A stretch of 64,000 nt of DNA from JAJDFU01 sp964641965 (GTDB lineage Bacteria > Bacteroidota > Bacteroidia > Chitinophagales > Saprospiraceae): the NCBI GenBank assembly GCA_964641965.1, contig CAZXLD010000012.1, positions 1 to 64,000 on the forward strand, written 5' to 3'. Both the position numbers and the translations under genes were made by a program. Shown in pieces: positions 52,544-61,301 of the stretch. The notes under the pieces were generated by a model. That model did not search any database. It saw only the letters and a program-made list of their open reading frames with translations, and was not told the DNA's origin. Within the stretch, counting starts at the first letter, position 1. Every line of letters begins with the position of its first letter.

Positions 52544-53782
52544 TTAGAAATCGTTTATGGACCGGCCCATGAAAGTCAAAGCACAACGGAAACCTATGTA
52601 AGATTTGGTGGTGTCTTGGTATTCCCAATCACGCGTTCCGTTCTGCATGAAAAACTTAATATCTTTCCAGGACCCTCCACGAACCACTTTCCGCTTCAAC
52701 GCCTCGGGATCATTGTCTTTGGCATCATAGCGAATGTGGGGGTTAAGATCGTGTACAAAGCTGTAGGCATTCTCGTAAAAAGCGGAAACAGTCCATTCAG
52801 CCACATTACCTGCCATGTTGAAAAGGCCATAATCGTTGGGAAAGTAGGCATCACCGCGGACGGTGTACATACCTCCATCCTCAGGGTAGTTTCCTCTACC
52901 TGGCTTAAAGTTGGCCAGAATACATCCTTTAGCGTTACGAACGTAAGGCCCCCCCCATGGATAAGGTGCATTGTCATGCCCTCCCCTGGCTGCATATTCC
53001 CATTCGAATTCAGTAGGTAGACGGAAGTCTTCTGTATTTACTCCTTGGCGTCCTGCCTCATAGCGGTTCCATAGCTGAGTCCTCCAATAGCAGAAGGCAT
53101 TTGCCATGTGCCAATCGACCCCGACAACCGGATAATCATCGAAAGCAGGGTGCCAGAAATAGTTTCGAGCCATTGGCTCATTGTAGGAGTAAGAGTAATC
53201 CCGAATCCATACCAGTGTATCGGGAAATACATTTACTGTTTTACGGCTAATAAAGGTATTGCGAGGAGATTTTCCTTTATCGGAAGCTGCAGCAGTCCAA
53301 TCGTACCATTCATACTGGTAGATTAGCTTAGTAACGTCAATTTCTTTACGGCCTGCAAAGCGATTGTCTCCTTGATAGTAAAGATCTTCAAGTGTTTCAT
53401 CACTCCAATCGATTTCGGTTTCCCAATCGATATACTCATCGCCATAATCATTTTCCAGAAAATGATCCAGGTAAGCATGAGCGAGGGAATCCCGAACCCA
53501 ATGGGTGAATTGGCGATACTCGTTGTTGGTAATTTCTGTATCGTCCATGAAAAACCCTTGGATAGAGATGGCTTTCGGACGCTGAATGAATGTTCCGCTG
53601 ATATCTTGATCACTCGGCCCAATAACCAGTGTTCCGGAGGGAACGTAAACCATACCATAGGGATTAATCCCTTTCCAAGTGGGGCGGTTCATCACACCGG
53701 TTAATTGGCCACTTTCACGCTTCCCACAGGAAGAAAGCATTACAATGACAAGCAGGGGTAAAAATAGGAGTAGACGGTTCAT
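52544..53782 (-). CDS. gldK: type IX secretion lipoprotein GldK (PorK)
   Basis: A 412-residue lipoprotein (signal RLLLFLPLLVIVMLSSC, lipid cysteine near residue 18) with a formylglycine-generating-enzyme-like (SUMF1) fold: SIQGFFMDDTEITNNEYRQF, LPTEFEWEYAARGG and GNVAEWTVSAFYENA are the fold's hallmarks. GldK with GldN makes the outer membrane ring of the T9SS. The ATG at 53782 gives the lipoprotein signal; the frame starts at 53806. A gap of 131 bases follows before gldL. Confidence 0.95.
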   Translation of the reverse strand: MNRLLLFLPLLVIVMLSSCGKRESGQLTGVMNRPTWKGINPYGMVYVPSGTLVIGPSDQDISGTFIQRPKAISIQGFFMDDTEITNNEYRQFTHWVRDSLAHAYLDHFLENDYGDEYIDWETEIDWSDETLEDLYYQGDNRFAGRKEIDVTKLIYQYEWYDWTAAASDKGKSPRNTFISRKTVNVFPDTLVWIRDYSYSYNEPMARNYFWHPAFDDYPVVGVDWHMANAFCYWRTQLWNRYEAGRQGVNTEDFRLPTEFEWEYAARGGHDNAPYPWGGPYVRNAKGCILANFKPGRGNYPEDGGMYTVRGDAYFPNDYGLFNMAGNVAEWTVSAFYENAYSFVHDLNPHIRYDAKDNDPEALKRKVVRGGSWKDIKFFMQNGTRDWEYQDTTKSYIGFRCALTFMGRSINDF

Positions 53783-53822
53783 GGTTGACACCTTAGTTTT
53801 CCTCAATGGTTGAATCGATTAG

Positions 53823-53830
53823 CAAATATA
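53823..53830 (-). promoter_or_regulatory. -7 element of the gldKLMN operon
   Basis: Minus-strand TATATTTG, a perfect TAnnTTTG, 40 bases before the gldK ATG. No TTG is at the expected -33 site. It suggests gldKLMN can be read apart from porP. Confidence 0.5.
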
Positions 53831-53948
53831 ACCTTTCAACCGGGGGCTGAAAGGGAGTTTCACAACAAGTTTTTCGTTTGGCAGAGAGGACACACGACAA
53901 TTCTGCAAAATCTGCATGAACCTGATGCCCTTCCCTGTATGTACCGTG

Positions 53949-54941
53949 CTATAACGTTCTTGGGTTAAAAATAATTTTAGGAGGCCGCCCTTCCCCAATA
54001 GGTTTATTCAAATTAAACTGCAACAAGATCTCATGCGACCCATTACTCACCCGATTCAAACTAGACATGGTAATGTCGTAATTGTAGGCGAGCCTAAAGT
54101 TTGGAGAGATGTTTAACCCTCCCATAATCCCAACGGCATCCAAGCTATTCGAATTATATCCTCTTAACGTAGTTCCCAAGAAAAAATTTTCATTGTATTC
54201 GATCAAAACCCCAATATCAGATTGCAATTGAGTCGAATTCGCCCGAACCAGCATCATTGGCAAGAATAGCCAGTTGCGGCCTACATTGATCCGTCCTTCT
54301 GCCTGAAAGAAAAAGGTACGGTCCATGAGCAGGGTGAAATTGTCAAACTCCACCTCCTGCTCCAGTAAATTGCGAACCCCGAACCCGGCTTCCAGCCAAT
54401 TCCCCTTAAAGAAAACACCTGCTTGAAAAGAGGGTGCTAAGGCCGTTGCCCGAGTGTTGGGCAATATGGGGTCTTGATGGTCCGGCGTTTGATTTTCGCC
54501 ATAATTACCATCCGGAGTGATCAACCTGCTTCCATCCAGGCGTCGTTGGATAATTCCCCCTCCGACACCTAGGGCCAAGACTCCAGCCCCAACATCTATT
54601 TGATAGTTATAGGCCAGGTTGAACCGCATATCCTGTTGAGCACCAACTGCATCATTCTCAAATTGAATGCCAAACCCACTCCGCAAAAATTGTAGAGGTA
54701 AGTGTACATCTAAATATTGAGAGGTAGGCGCTCCATCAATACCAGTCCACTGCGCCCGATACACTCCATTGAAAACCAAAGAGCCCTCCATACCCGCATA
54801 AGCCGGGTTGAAATTGAATTTGGTGAAATGATACAGGCTGTACTGGGCTGCCTGTTGCGCATTTAACGCGGTATAGAGCCCCCCCAAAACAAGGAATATC
54901 GCACTTACAAACCAGGGTAAGACGATCTTATTAGGGGACAT
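53949..54941 (-). CDS. porP: PorP/SprF family type IX secretion outer membrane protein
   Basis: A 330-residue protein with a signal peptide (LPWFVSAIFLVLGGLYTALNA, cut before QQAAQY). The mature start QQAAQYSLYHFTKFNFNPAYAG is the PorP/SprF signature, followed by beta-barrel strands. The family supports secretion or surface display together with PorK-N. It lies directly ahead of gldK (166 bases), the same order as porPKLMN. The ATG at 54941 is chosen over a GTG at 54962. Confidence 0.93.
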   Translation of the reverse strand: MSPNKIVLPWFVSAIFLVLGGLYTALNAQQAAQYSLYHFTKFNFNPAYAGMEGSLVFNGVYRAQWTGIDGAPTSQYLDVHLPLQFLRSGFGIQFENDAVGAQQDMRFNLAYNYQIDVGAGVLALGVGGGIIQRRLDGSRLITPDGNYGENQTPDHQDPILPNTRATALAPSFQAGVFFKGNWLEAGFGVRNLLEQEVEFDNFTLLMDRTFFFQAEGRINVGRNWLFLPMMLVRANSTQLQSDIGVLIEYNENFFLGTTLRGYNSNSLDAVGIMGGLNISPNFRLAYNYDITMSSLNRVSNGSHEILLQFNLNKPIGEGRPPKIIFNPRTL

Positions 54942-54972
54942 TACAGGATATTTGAAGGTCACTTTCAGTTGT

Positions 54973-57012
54973 TTATACTTGTTCTTTGAGCTGCTGTTCT
55001 GCTTCTTCTATTTCGCTAACGGGAAGCCTGCATGCATAGTCTTTACAAATAAAAATTTTAGTGTCAGCTGCTGGCTTCCGATCTTTCAGAAGTGGAAACT
55101 CGGCATGATCAGTGGCATTTGCCATCCAGAGTACGCCTGGGTAAAAACGCCTTTGTAATATTCGTGCTGTCGTTTTCGCATTTTCACCTACAATAGCTAC
55201 TTCCTTTGAACCTTTCTCCAGATGGAGTGCCAATTTGGACCACCTGGCAAAGGAGGTCGGATACTTGATTGCAGCGTGCTGCATATCCATTACCATGGCG
55301 CTTCCCAGCTTCCTGAACACTGCATTCCCAGTCAACAATCCCAGCCTAAATAAATTGGAGGCCATGGTGGAGTTGCCTGAAGGAAGTGCAGAATCGTAAA
55401 TCTCTTTTTTTCGCAAAGGCACATCTGCCTGCTCCGATGAAGAAAAATAGAAGAATTTTCCGTCCTCATCAAGAAAATGGTCGATCACAAAGCCGGTTAA
55501 ATGCTCCGCTTGTCGTATACGGTCCAAATTGAAATCAATCTCATAAACTTCCAACAATGCCTCAATCAAAAATGCGTAATCTTCTAAAAATCCATCGTAT
55601 TGCAGCTGATCTCCGCCAAGCGTATGAAAAAGCTTTCCTTCTGAAGTCATGAAAGTAGATAGGAGGAAGTCCAGATGAGCAGTTGCCCTATCTCGGTAGG
55701 CTTCATCCGGGAAGGCCTTTGCCACTTTAGCAAAAGCAGTTGCCAATAAGGCATTCCAACTGAGTAGTACCTTGTTGTCCAGGGAAGGTCGAATGCGTTT
55801 CTCACGAATAGGCCAGAGCAGAAAATGCCATTTTTTCTTTTGGGCAGCCAATTCTTCCATACTGATCTGGTTGGCTTCAGCAAAGGATGCATCCGATTGT
55901 GCCCGCCAAAGAATTGTTTTACCCTCCCAATTGCCTTGATTTTGTACCGAAAAATACCTGGCAAACAGCGGATATTCTGTTCCGAGGACTTGAACTAAAG
56001 TAGAATGATCCCAAACGTAAAATTTTCCCTCTTCCCCTTCCGAATCTGCATCAAGCGCCGAGAAATACCCACCGCTCTCACGCCGAAGCTCCCGGTCCAG
56101 AAAATCAAGTGTTTGTTTGATCACTTCCCTTTTTTCAGCGTCTGGATAATTGCGTTGGAGATCCGCCAATAAGCCAAGCAATAAAGCATTATCGTATAAC
56201 ATTTTCTCAAAATGCGGAATCAACCAGGCATTATCAGTAGCATACCGAGCTAAACCACCTCCCAGTTGATCGTAAATTCCCCCCCGAACCATTTTTTGTA
56301 TGGAAAAGTTGACCCAATACAGGGCATCCACATCTCCAGTTTTAAGGTGAAACTCGTACAAGTATCGCAAACCCATAATACCGGGAAATTTTGGTGCGCT
56401 GCCAAAACCACCATACTCACGGTCTATGCTTCCAATCAATCGTTTAGCTATTTCTGGGGTAAAGTTGACTTTGTTGGGGTTCTGATCCGTTACCTCGGCC
56501 TGAAAAAAAACCTGATTCGAATTCCGGATCAGGTCAATCAATTTGTCCGCCTGTTCCTCTACTACTTCACGCTTATTTTTAAAAGCTTGGATCATACGTC
56601 GCAATACCTCCAGCCAGGAAGGGCGATTGTAAGCAGATTCCGGCGGGTAGTAGGTGCCTGCATAGTACGGTTTCCGGTCAGGCGTCAAAAAAGCATTTAA
56701 CGGCCAACCACCGGAGCCATTGATCGCCTGGCAAGCTTCCATGTAAATATGATCTACATCAGGACGTTCCTCACGATCTACCTTAATGTTGATGAAATGT
56801 GTATTCATAAACTCCGCTACCGCCTCATCTTCAAAGGATTCACGTTCCATCACATGGCACCAGTGACAGGTAGAATAACCAATACTGACCAAAATGGGCT
56901 TGTCCTCTTCTTTGGCTCGTCGAAACGCTTCCCCCTTCCATGGATACCAATCCACAGGGTTAGTAGCATGCTGTAGCAGATAGGGACTGGTTTCGAATTG
57001 AAGATGGTTCAT
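54973..57012 (-). CDS. thioredoxin-domain protein, DUF255/YyaL family
   Basis: A 679-residue protein: an N-terminal thioredoxin-like domain with C49-x-x-C52 (STCHWCHVMERESFEDE), then an (alpha/alpha)6 barrel (about residues 180-600; NGSGGWPLNAFLTPD and LDADSEGEEGKFYVWD are family markers). The family is conserved from bacteria to SPATA20 in animals; its biochemical role is unclear. It has no signal peptide and is cytoplasmic. Its stop is 32 bases before the porP start on the same strand, so the two may be cotranscribed. Confidence 0.92.
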   Translation of the reverse strand: MNHLQFETSPYLLQHATNPVDWYPWKGEAFRRAKEEDKPILVSIGYSTCHWCHVMERESFEDEAVAEFMNTHFINIKVDREERPDVDHIYMEACQAINGSGGWPLNAFLTPDRKPYYAGTYYPPESAYNRPSWLEVLRRMIQAFKNKREVVEEQADKLIDLIRNSNQVFFQAEVTDQNPNKVNFTPEIAKRLIGSIDREYGGFGSAPKFPGIMGLRYLYEFHLKTGDVDALYWVNFSIQKMVRGGIYDQLGGGLARYATDNAWLIPHFEKMLYDNALLLGLLADLQRNYPDAEKREVIKQTLDFLDRELRRESGGYFSALDADSEGEEGKFYVWDHSTLVQVLGTEYPLFARYFSVQNQGNWEGKTILWRAQSDASFAEANQISMEELAAQKKKWHFLLWPIREKRIRPSLDNKVLLSWNALLATAFAKVAKAFPDEAYRDRATAHLDFLLSTFMTSEGKLFHTLGGDQLQYDGFLEDYAFLIEALLEVYEIDFNLDRIRQAEHLTGFVIDHFLDEDGKFFYFSSSEQADVPLRKKEIYDSALPSGNSTMASNLFRLGLLTGNAVFRKLGSAMVMDMQHAAIKYPTSFARWSKLALHLEKGSKEVAIVGENAKTTARILQRRFYPGVLWMANATDHAEFPLLKDRKPAADTKIFICKDYACRLPVSEIEEAEQQLKEQV

Positions 57013-57119
57013 GCTGTGTTTTTCTAGCCTATCCAGACAACGGGTAGCCCGAAAGAGTAGTTCAACCTTTTCACCCTACTCGCTTTGTTTTTTATTTTTA
57101 CTTTTTAAACATTTTGTTT

Positions 57120-57127
57120 TATATTTG
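57120..57127 (+). promoter_or_regulatory. -7 element of the glucosaminidase gene
   Basis: A perfect TATATTTG 38 bases before the ATG at 57166, in a very T-rich stretch (57081-57127). Confidence 0.5.
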
Positions 57128-57165
57128 AATCCTAGTGTTTAGGTTTTGTTGAAAAGACATTGACA

Positions 57166-57948
57166 ATGGAAACAGGAAATCAATTTGGTAAAAACTCAAA
57201 AGTTGAAGCTGACCTGTTTGAACTTGGTAATAGCAACGATCGGCAGGTCACCCCTTGGCGCCCTCCTGGGAAGCGATGGGACTTTCAAGCAGATATGCTT
57301 CGTCAGGAATGGGAAAATTTAAGGAACCGTTTTTCCAAAGGCTTTGGAGGAAGTATTCAGGTCAATGGTAAGAAATGGCGTATACCGTGGACAAAACTAA
57401 TTCTGTTGGGGCTAGCTGTTTACGTCCTTACCTTCAAAGACCTCCAATTTTCATTGGATATGAAGGCACCGCTAGCGCCTGGCGCTGTAGGAGCTCCTCC
57501 GGCTTCCTCAAGCCCGGTTAACCAATCCAGTTCCCCAGGCACCTTTGCTCCTCCAACCCAAGAACAAGATGAGGACATTGAGGCATACATAGATCGGTTT
57601 CAAAAGGTCGCCCTGGCAGAAATGAAAAAATTTGGGATTCCAGCTAGTATAAAGATGGCGCAGGGGATTTTGGAAAGCCAGGCAGGTCGATCACAAGATT
57701 GCCGCCAATCAAACAATCATTTTGGATCTCCAATGGCAGGGCAAATCTTTAACAGTGCTTGGGCCAATTGGCGCGCCCATAGCGAACTGTTGCGGCAGGA
57801 TTATCCTGAGTTATTCCGAAATGGTTCCAATTACAAATCATGGGCAGAAGGTTTGGAACGCGCTGGGTACAACCCAAGAAAAGGGTATGCTCGGCAGTTA
57901 ATTCGGATTATTGATACCTATCGATTGTCCGACTGGGATAAGGAATAG
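57166..57948 (+). CDS. membrane-anchored peptidoglycan glucosaminidase
   Basis: A 260-residue protein. The first 70 residues are cytoplasmic and charged, a membrane helix follows (IPWTKLILLGLAVYVLTF), then a Ser/Pro linker (SSSPVNQSSSPGTFAPPTQ), and residues about 130-250 form a FlgJ/glucosaminidase domain (FGIPASIKMAQGILESQAGR with the catalytic glutamate; NNHFGSPM; GYNPRKGYARQLIRII). It would cleave glycan strands in the periplasm. The frame begins at 57160 with a TTG; the ATG at 57166 is taken. Confidence 0.88.
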   Translation: METGNQFGKNSKVEADLFELGNSNDRQVTPWRPPGKRWDFQADMLRQEWENLRNRFSKGFGGSIQVNGKKWRIPWTKLILLGLAVYVLTFKDLQFSLDMKAPLAPGAVGAPPASSSPVNQSSSPGTFAPPTQEQDEDIEAYIDRFQKVALAEMKKFGIPASIKMAQGILESQAGRSQDCRQSNNHFGSPMAGQIFNSAWANWRAHSELLRQDYPELFRNGSNYKSWAEGLERAGYNPRKGYARQLIRIIDTYRLSDWDKE

Positions 57949-58042
57949 AAAATGGCTATGGAATGCAAAGGCATTACAGGAAACTACATCATTAAATCCC
58001 TGTACGATACTGTTGCTCTTCTATTTTCCAAGTGGTTTTCGA

Positions 58043-58072
58043 GGGTTGTCCTGTAGCAGGGCAGCCCTTTTT
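58043..58072 (+). terminator. intrinsic terminator after the glucosaminidase gene
   Basis: GGGTTGTCCTG (58043-58053) pairs with CAGGGCAGCCC (58057-58067) with two G-T pairs, then T5. It touches the end of the convergent manA. Confidence 0.8.
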
Positions 58073-59276
58073 AGGATAAATTCGTACCTGCTCGAAAAAG
58101 TAGAGTTGGTGCTTCAGCTCGAATCCTAAGTTTAGATCCATCTGTAATTAAAATAGACTCCCCTTTTTGGATGCTACCATTTTCATTGAGCGTAGCGTTC
58201 CCGGCAAGGGATAGGAGTATTTCAGGACCACTGGCGCCTGTTTCGAAGACATCGCCTACCGCTAGTTCAATTCTCGAAAGTCTAAAGTCCTCTACTGGAG
58301 AATGATATACGCGTTCAAATTCATCTGTATCGATCCCATTCAGGATTTTTGGTTGCACAGACCCAAACTTCAGTGTGCTGAGCAATTCGTCTATGTCAAC
58401 ATGTTTTGAAGTAAGTCCTCCTCGAAACACATTGTCTGAGCTCGCCATTAATTCCACATTGGTACCACATAAATAGGCATGGAGCAACCCGGCCCCTTGA
58501 AAAATACCCTGCCCGGGCTCTAGTGCTACCAAGTTGAGCAGGTACAGAGAGAAAACACCTCGGTCATATTTTCCTTTTGCCGGAGTCCGTTCTTCCATGG
58601 CTTTTGCGGCCCAATAGTCAGGATTTTTCTTGTCTCTCAATTTTCCGGATCGAAAATCAGGTAAAAGTTTTTCAGCTAATGGTGTTAACCAGGTATCAAT
58701 TTCATCCTGATCGCATTTCATCACCATCTGATAAAATGCTTTTATTCCATCATGTATTAATGGACCTACGAATGGCGATAATTCAGAATGCTTTCTAAAA
58801 AGTGCAACTGTCGAATCTAAATCTCTAAATCCGTGCAACAACCAGAATGGTGTTAGTGCAACCAGCATCTCCGGTTTATGGTTTGCATCTCGATAATTTC
58901 GATTAGGTGCATCTAATGGAATACCCTTCTGGTTTTCTAACTCGAATCCAATTTTTGCCTGTTCCAAACCAGGGTGAGCCTGAATGGAAAGCATTTTATC
59001 TACGTCCAGAATTTTTAATAGGTAAGGAAATTGTCCCTGAAACCGTTGGACAACCCGACCTCCCATCCCTTCTTCCGGATGTCTGGAAATATAATCTGCC
59101 AAGCCGGACTTCCCCTTCTCTGTAATCAAATAAGCCTCTCCTTTGGGATGAGCACCAAGCCAATACTCTGCATAGGTTTTTCCAGGTAAGGTCTCCAGGT
59201 TTAACAGATTAGGAATAAAATCGGTACCTCCCCAATCGTAGTGTTGAATGGCGCCTTCCAGCTTAAAAATGGCCAT
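58071..59276 (-). CDS. manA: mannose-6-phosphate isomerase, class I
   Basis: A 401-residue zinc enzyme interconverting mannose-6-phosphate and fructose-6-phosphate, feeding GDP-mannose and glycan synthesis. Zinc ligands visible: Q99 and H101 (SIQAHPGLEQA), E136 (ANHKPEMLVAL) and a histidine in GLLHAYLCGTN. The first residues FKLEGAIQHYDWGG are typical. Length is normal for class I. It has its own unit, divergent from ruvX with 108 bases between. Confidence 0.95.
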   Translation of the reverse strand: MAIFKLEGAIQHYDWGGTDFIPNLLNLETLPGKTYAEYWLGAHPKGEAYLITEKGKSGLADYISRHPEEGMGGRVVQRFQGQFPYLLKILDVDKMLSIQAHPGLEQAKIGFELENQKGIPLDAPNRNYRDANHKPEMLVALTPFWLLHGFRDLDSTVALFRKHSELSPFVGPLIHDGIKAFYQMVMKCDQDEIDTWLTPLAEKLLPDFRSGKLRDKKNPDYWAAKAMEERTPAKGKYDRGVFSLYLLNLVALEPGQGIFQGAGLLHAYLCGTNVELMASSDNVFRGGLTSKHVDIDELLSTLKFGSVQPKILNGIDTDEFERVYHSPVEDFRLSRIELAVGDVFETGASGPEILLSLAGNATLNENGSIQKGESILITDGSKLRIRAEAPTLLFRAGTNLS

Positions 59277-59372
59277 GGTGTTTTAGCTATTTTGTGGGAC
59301 AAAAATGAACATTCTCCCCAAATTCGAAACCCAAATCTCTGCCTGAATTAGCATCTTGATCAAAAAGGCTTT

Positions 59373-59380
59373 TATTTTTG
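59373..59380 (+). promoter_or_regulatory. -7 element immediately before ruvX
   Basis: A perfect TATTTTTG ending 4 bases before the GTG start codon of ruvX. No TTG sits at 19-21 bases. If it is real the mRNA is leaderless. Confidence 0.4.
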
Positions 59381-59384
59381 CGAA

Positions 59385-59798
59385 GTGGGAAGAATATTGG
59401 CAATTGATTATGGCAGCAAACGGACTGGAATTGCGGTAACGGATCCTCTGAGGATTATTGCTTCCGGCCTGGAAACTGTACCCACATCAGAATTGTTAGT
59501 CTACCTAAAATCTTATTTCGAAGAAGAAAAGGTGGACATCATTCTGATAGGTGAACCATTGCATAAAGACGGTACACCTACAAAATTACATGCCGATGTT
59601 ATTGGTCTTCAACGAAAGCTAACCCATATATATCCATCGAAGAAGGTTTTGCTCCAAGATGAAAGCTATACCTCTCAGGATGCCAGGACCATTATCTTGC
59701 AAAGCGGAGCAAGTAAGAAAAAAAGAATGGATAAAGGATTAGTGGATAAGGTTAGCGCTGGATTGATCTTACAAAGTTATCTGGATCAGATCCGGTAA
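59385..59798 (+). CDS. ruvX: RuvX/YqgF Holliday junction resolvase-like protein
   Basis: A 137-residue RNase H-fold protein: ILAIDYGSKRTGIAVTDP with D8, VDIILIGEPLHKDGT, LQDESYTSQDA with E93, and a C-terminal DKVSAGLILQSYL with D121. The family is implicated in pre-16S rRNA 5' processing and Holliday junction resolution. The GTG at 59385 is the only start that keeps the conserved N-terminus. It is followed 15 bases later by def. Confidence 0.93.
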   Translation: MGRILAIDYGSKRTGIAVTDPLRIIASGLETVPTSELLVYLKSYFEEEKVDIILIGEPLHKDGTPTKLHADVIGLQRKLTHIYPSKKVLLQDESYTSQDARTIILQSGASKKKRMDKGLVDKVSAGLILQSYLDQIR

Positions 59799-59813
59799 TC
59801 GCAAAAGAAAAGC

Positions 59814-60371
59814 ATGATTTTACCGATTTACGCCTACGGACAAGCGGTGCTCAAACAAATGGCAGATGATATTGCACCGGATTATCCCAATTTATCAGAG
59901 TTAATCGCCAATATGTGGGAGACCATGTATCATGCCCAGGGCGTTGGTTTAGCAGCACCGCAGATTGGTCTGCCTATCCGTCTTTTTATCATTGATACCA
60001 AGCAGATGATGGAAGAAGGAAGAGAGGAAGAAGGATTCAAGCGAGTTTTCATCAATGCTCATAAAATTGAAGAGGCCGGTACTCCATGGACTTACGAAGA
60101 GGGCTGTTTAAGTATACCTGACATTCGTGCCGATGTAGAACGAAAACCCCAACTTAGCCTAAAATACTTCGACGAAAACTTCCAGGAACACGAAGAAGTA
60201 TTTACAGGGATCCATGCCCGGGTTGTTCAGCACGAGTACGATCATATTGATGGAATCTTATTTGTTGATCACTTGAAACCTTTAAAGAAAAGGTTAATCA
60301 ACAGAAAGTTGGATAATATCAAGAAAGGGAAAGTGGATTCGGATTACAAATTGAAATTTTCTAGAAGATAG
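59814..60371 (+). CDS. def: peptide deformylase
   Basis: A 185-residue iron/zinc hydrolase removing the formyl group from new proteins. All three motifs are intact: GVGLAAPQIG (43-52), EEGCLSIP with C98, and QHEYDHIDG with H140, E141 and H144. It is cotranscribed with ruvX. No hairpin terminator is seen before the convergent RNase H gene. Confidence 0.97.
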   Translation: MILPIYAYGQAVLKQMADDIAPDYPNLSELIANMWETMYHAQGVGLAAPQIGLPIRLFIIDTKQMMEEGREEEGFKRVFINAHKIEEAGTPWTYEEGCLSIPDIRADVERKPQLSLKYFDENFQEHEEVFTGIHARVVQHEYDHIDGILFVDHLKPLKKRLINRKLDNIKKGKVDSDYKLKFSRR

Positions 60372-60435
60372 CCTTATCCAACCATCCGGTTTAAGCAGAT
60401 TCCCTGACTTGAATCCTACTTGAAACTGCCCAACT

Positions 60436-61071
60436 CTATTTTCTTCCAAAATCGGCTGGGATTTCTCCCCATATTTCTGTTTCCCACTTGAGCAGGGGAT
60501 TTTTATAGGTATTCTGTTTCAGCCATGACTCGCCCCTTTGGATCAAATCAAATAGTCGAGCTGTTTTGGCATTTCTTTTCAAAGTGGTTTTACATTTTTT
60601 AGCCTTAACCCATCCCATGGCAATACGGGAATCACTGTAAATAGGCATGTCCAAATTACCTTGCTGCTGGCACCAGGCCAGTCCATGTACTAGCGCTAAA
60701 AATTCGCCAATATTATTGGTGCCAAGTTCAAACTTTTGATGAAAGAACTGATACCCCGTTTTGGTATCTACCCCTTGATATTCCATTCGTCCCGGATTTC
60801 CGCTGCAGGCCGCATCTACACTGATACTTTCCCAGATTACCCCTTTCATATCATGGGTTTTCTGCTTTTTCACCCCAGTGCCTCGTCTATTTTTACCCCA
60901 ATAGCCATCCATATCCTGAAGTGCGGCTTCTGCCTCGGCTTTCGAAGTAAATGACTTAAATCTGGCATTTGAAACCCCTTTGACTGCCTGTTGGCATTCG
61001 GTCCAGGAATCATAAATTACACCTGAATCCTGCCCCGCCCAAACAACATAGTATTTCTTCTTTTTTGCCAT
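60436..61071 (-). CDS. rnhA: ribonuclease H with N-terminal viroplasmin domain
   Basis: A 211-residue RNase HI that cuts RNA in RNA/DNA hybrids. Residues 1-56 are the viroplasmin-like hybrid-binding domain (KYYVVWAGQDSGVIYDSWTE, FKSFTSKAEAEAAL). The catalytic residues are visible: D86 (ISVDAACSGNPG), E123 (NNIGEFLALVHG), D147 (IYSDSRIA) and D207 near the end. The 30-residue linker is basic. It forms its own unit on the minus strand. Confidence 0.92.
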   Translation of the reverse strand: MAKKKKYYVVWAGQDSGVIYDSWTECQQAVKGVSNARFKSFTSKAEAEAALQDMDGYWGKNRRGTGVKKQKTHDMKGVIWESISVDAACSGNPGRMEYQGVDTKTGYQFFHQKFELGTNNIGEFLALVHGLAWCQQQGNLDMPIYSDSRIAMGWVKAKKCKTTLKRNAKTARLFDLIQRGESWLKQNTYKNPLLKWETEIWGEIPADFGRK

Positions 61072-61233
61072 AATTTTCGAAGGTAATAGATTCTAATGCA
61101 GCAATAGGGTCTAAGCATTTTCCTGGTGGGGTTCCAATCCGGAGCCAGGATACCTGAAGAGTGTCTTATACTGCCAAAATGAGAACTCCAAACCTACTAA
61201 AACTCATCCTTCGTTCAACTCTTTTCCATTCCA

Positions 61234-61264
61234 TTGTTTACAAAGTGGGAAAAGGCTAATTTTG
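61234..61264 (+). promoter_or_regulatory. ahcY promoter
   Basis: TTG at 61234-61236, 20 bases, then a perfect TAATTTTG at 61257-61264. The -33 element starts TTGT-TT-ACAA (61234-61243), and a wider inverted repeat CTTTTCC (61221-61227) / GGAAAAG (61248-61254) frames the promoter, a possible operator. The start would be about 30 bases before the ATG. The rest of 61072-61301 shows nothing more. Confidence 0.75.
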
Positions 61265-61301
61265 CCTACCTAATTTTTGATTCTGAACAAAATCCAACTA
61301 C

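Noticed and set aside
61072..61301. SAH-type riboswitch upstream of ahcY
   Set aside because: The predicted leader after the -7 element is only about 30 bases, too short for an aptamer, and no aptamer core was seen.
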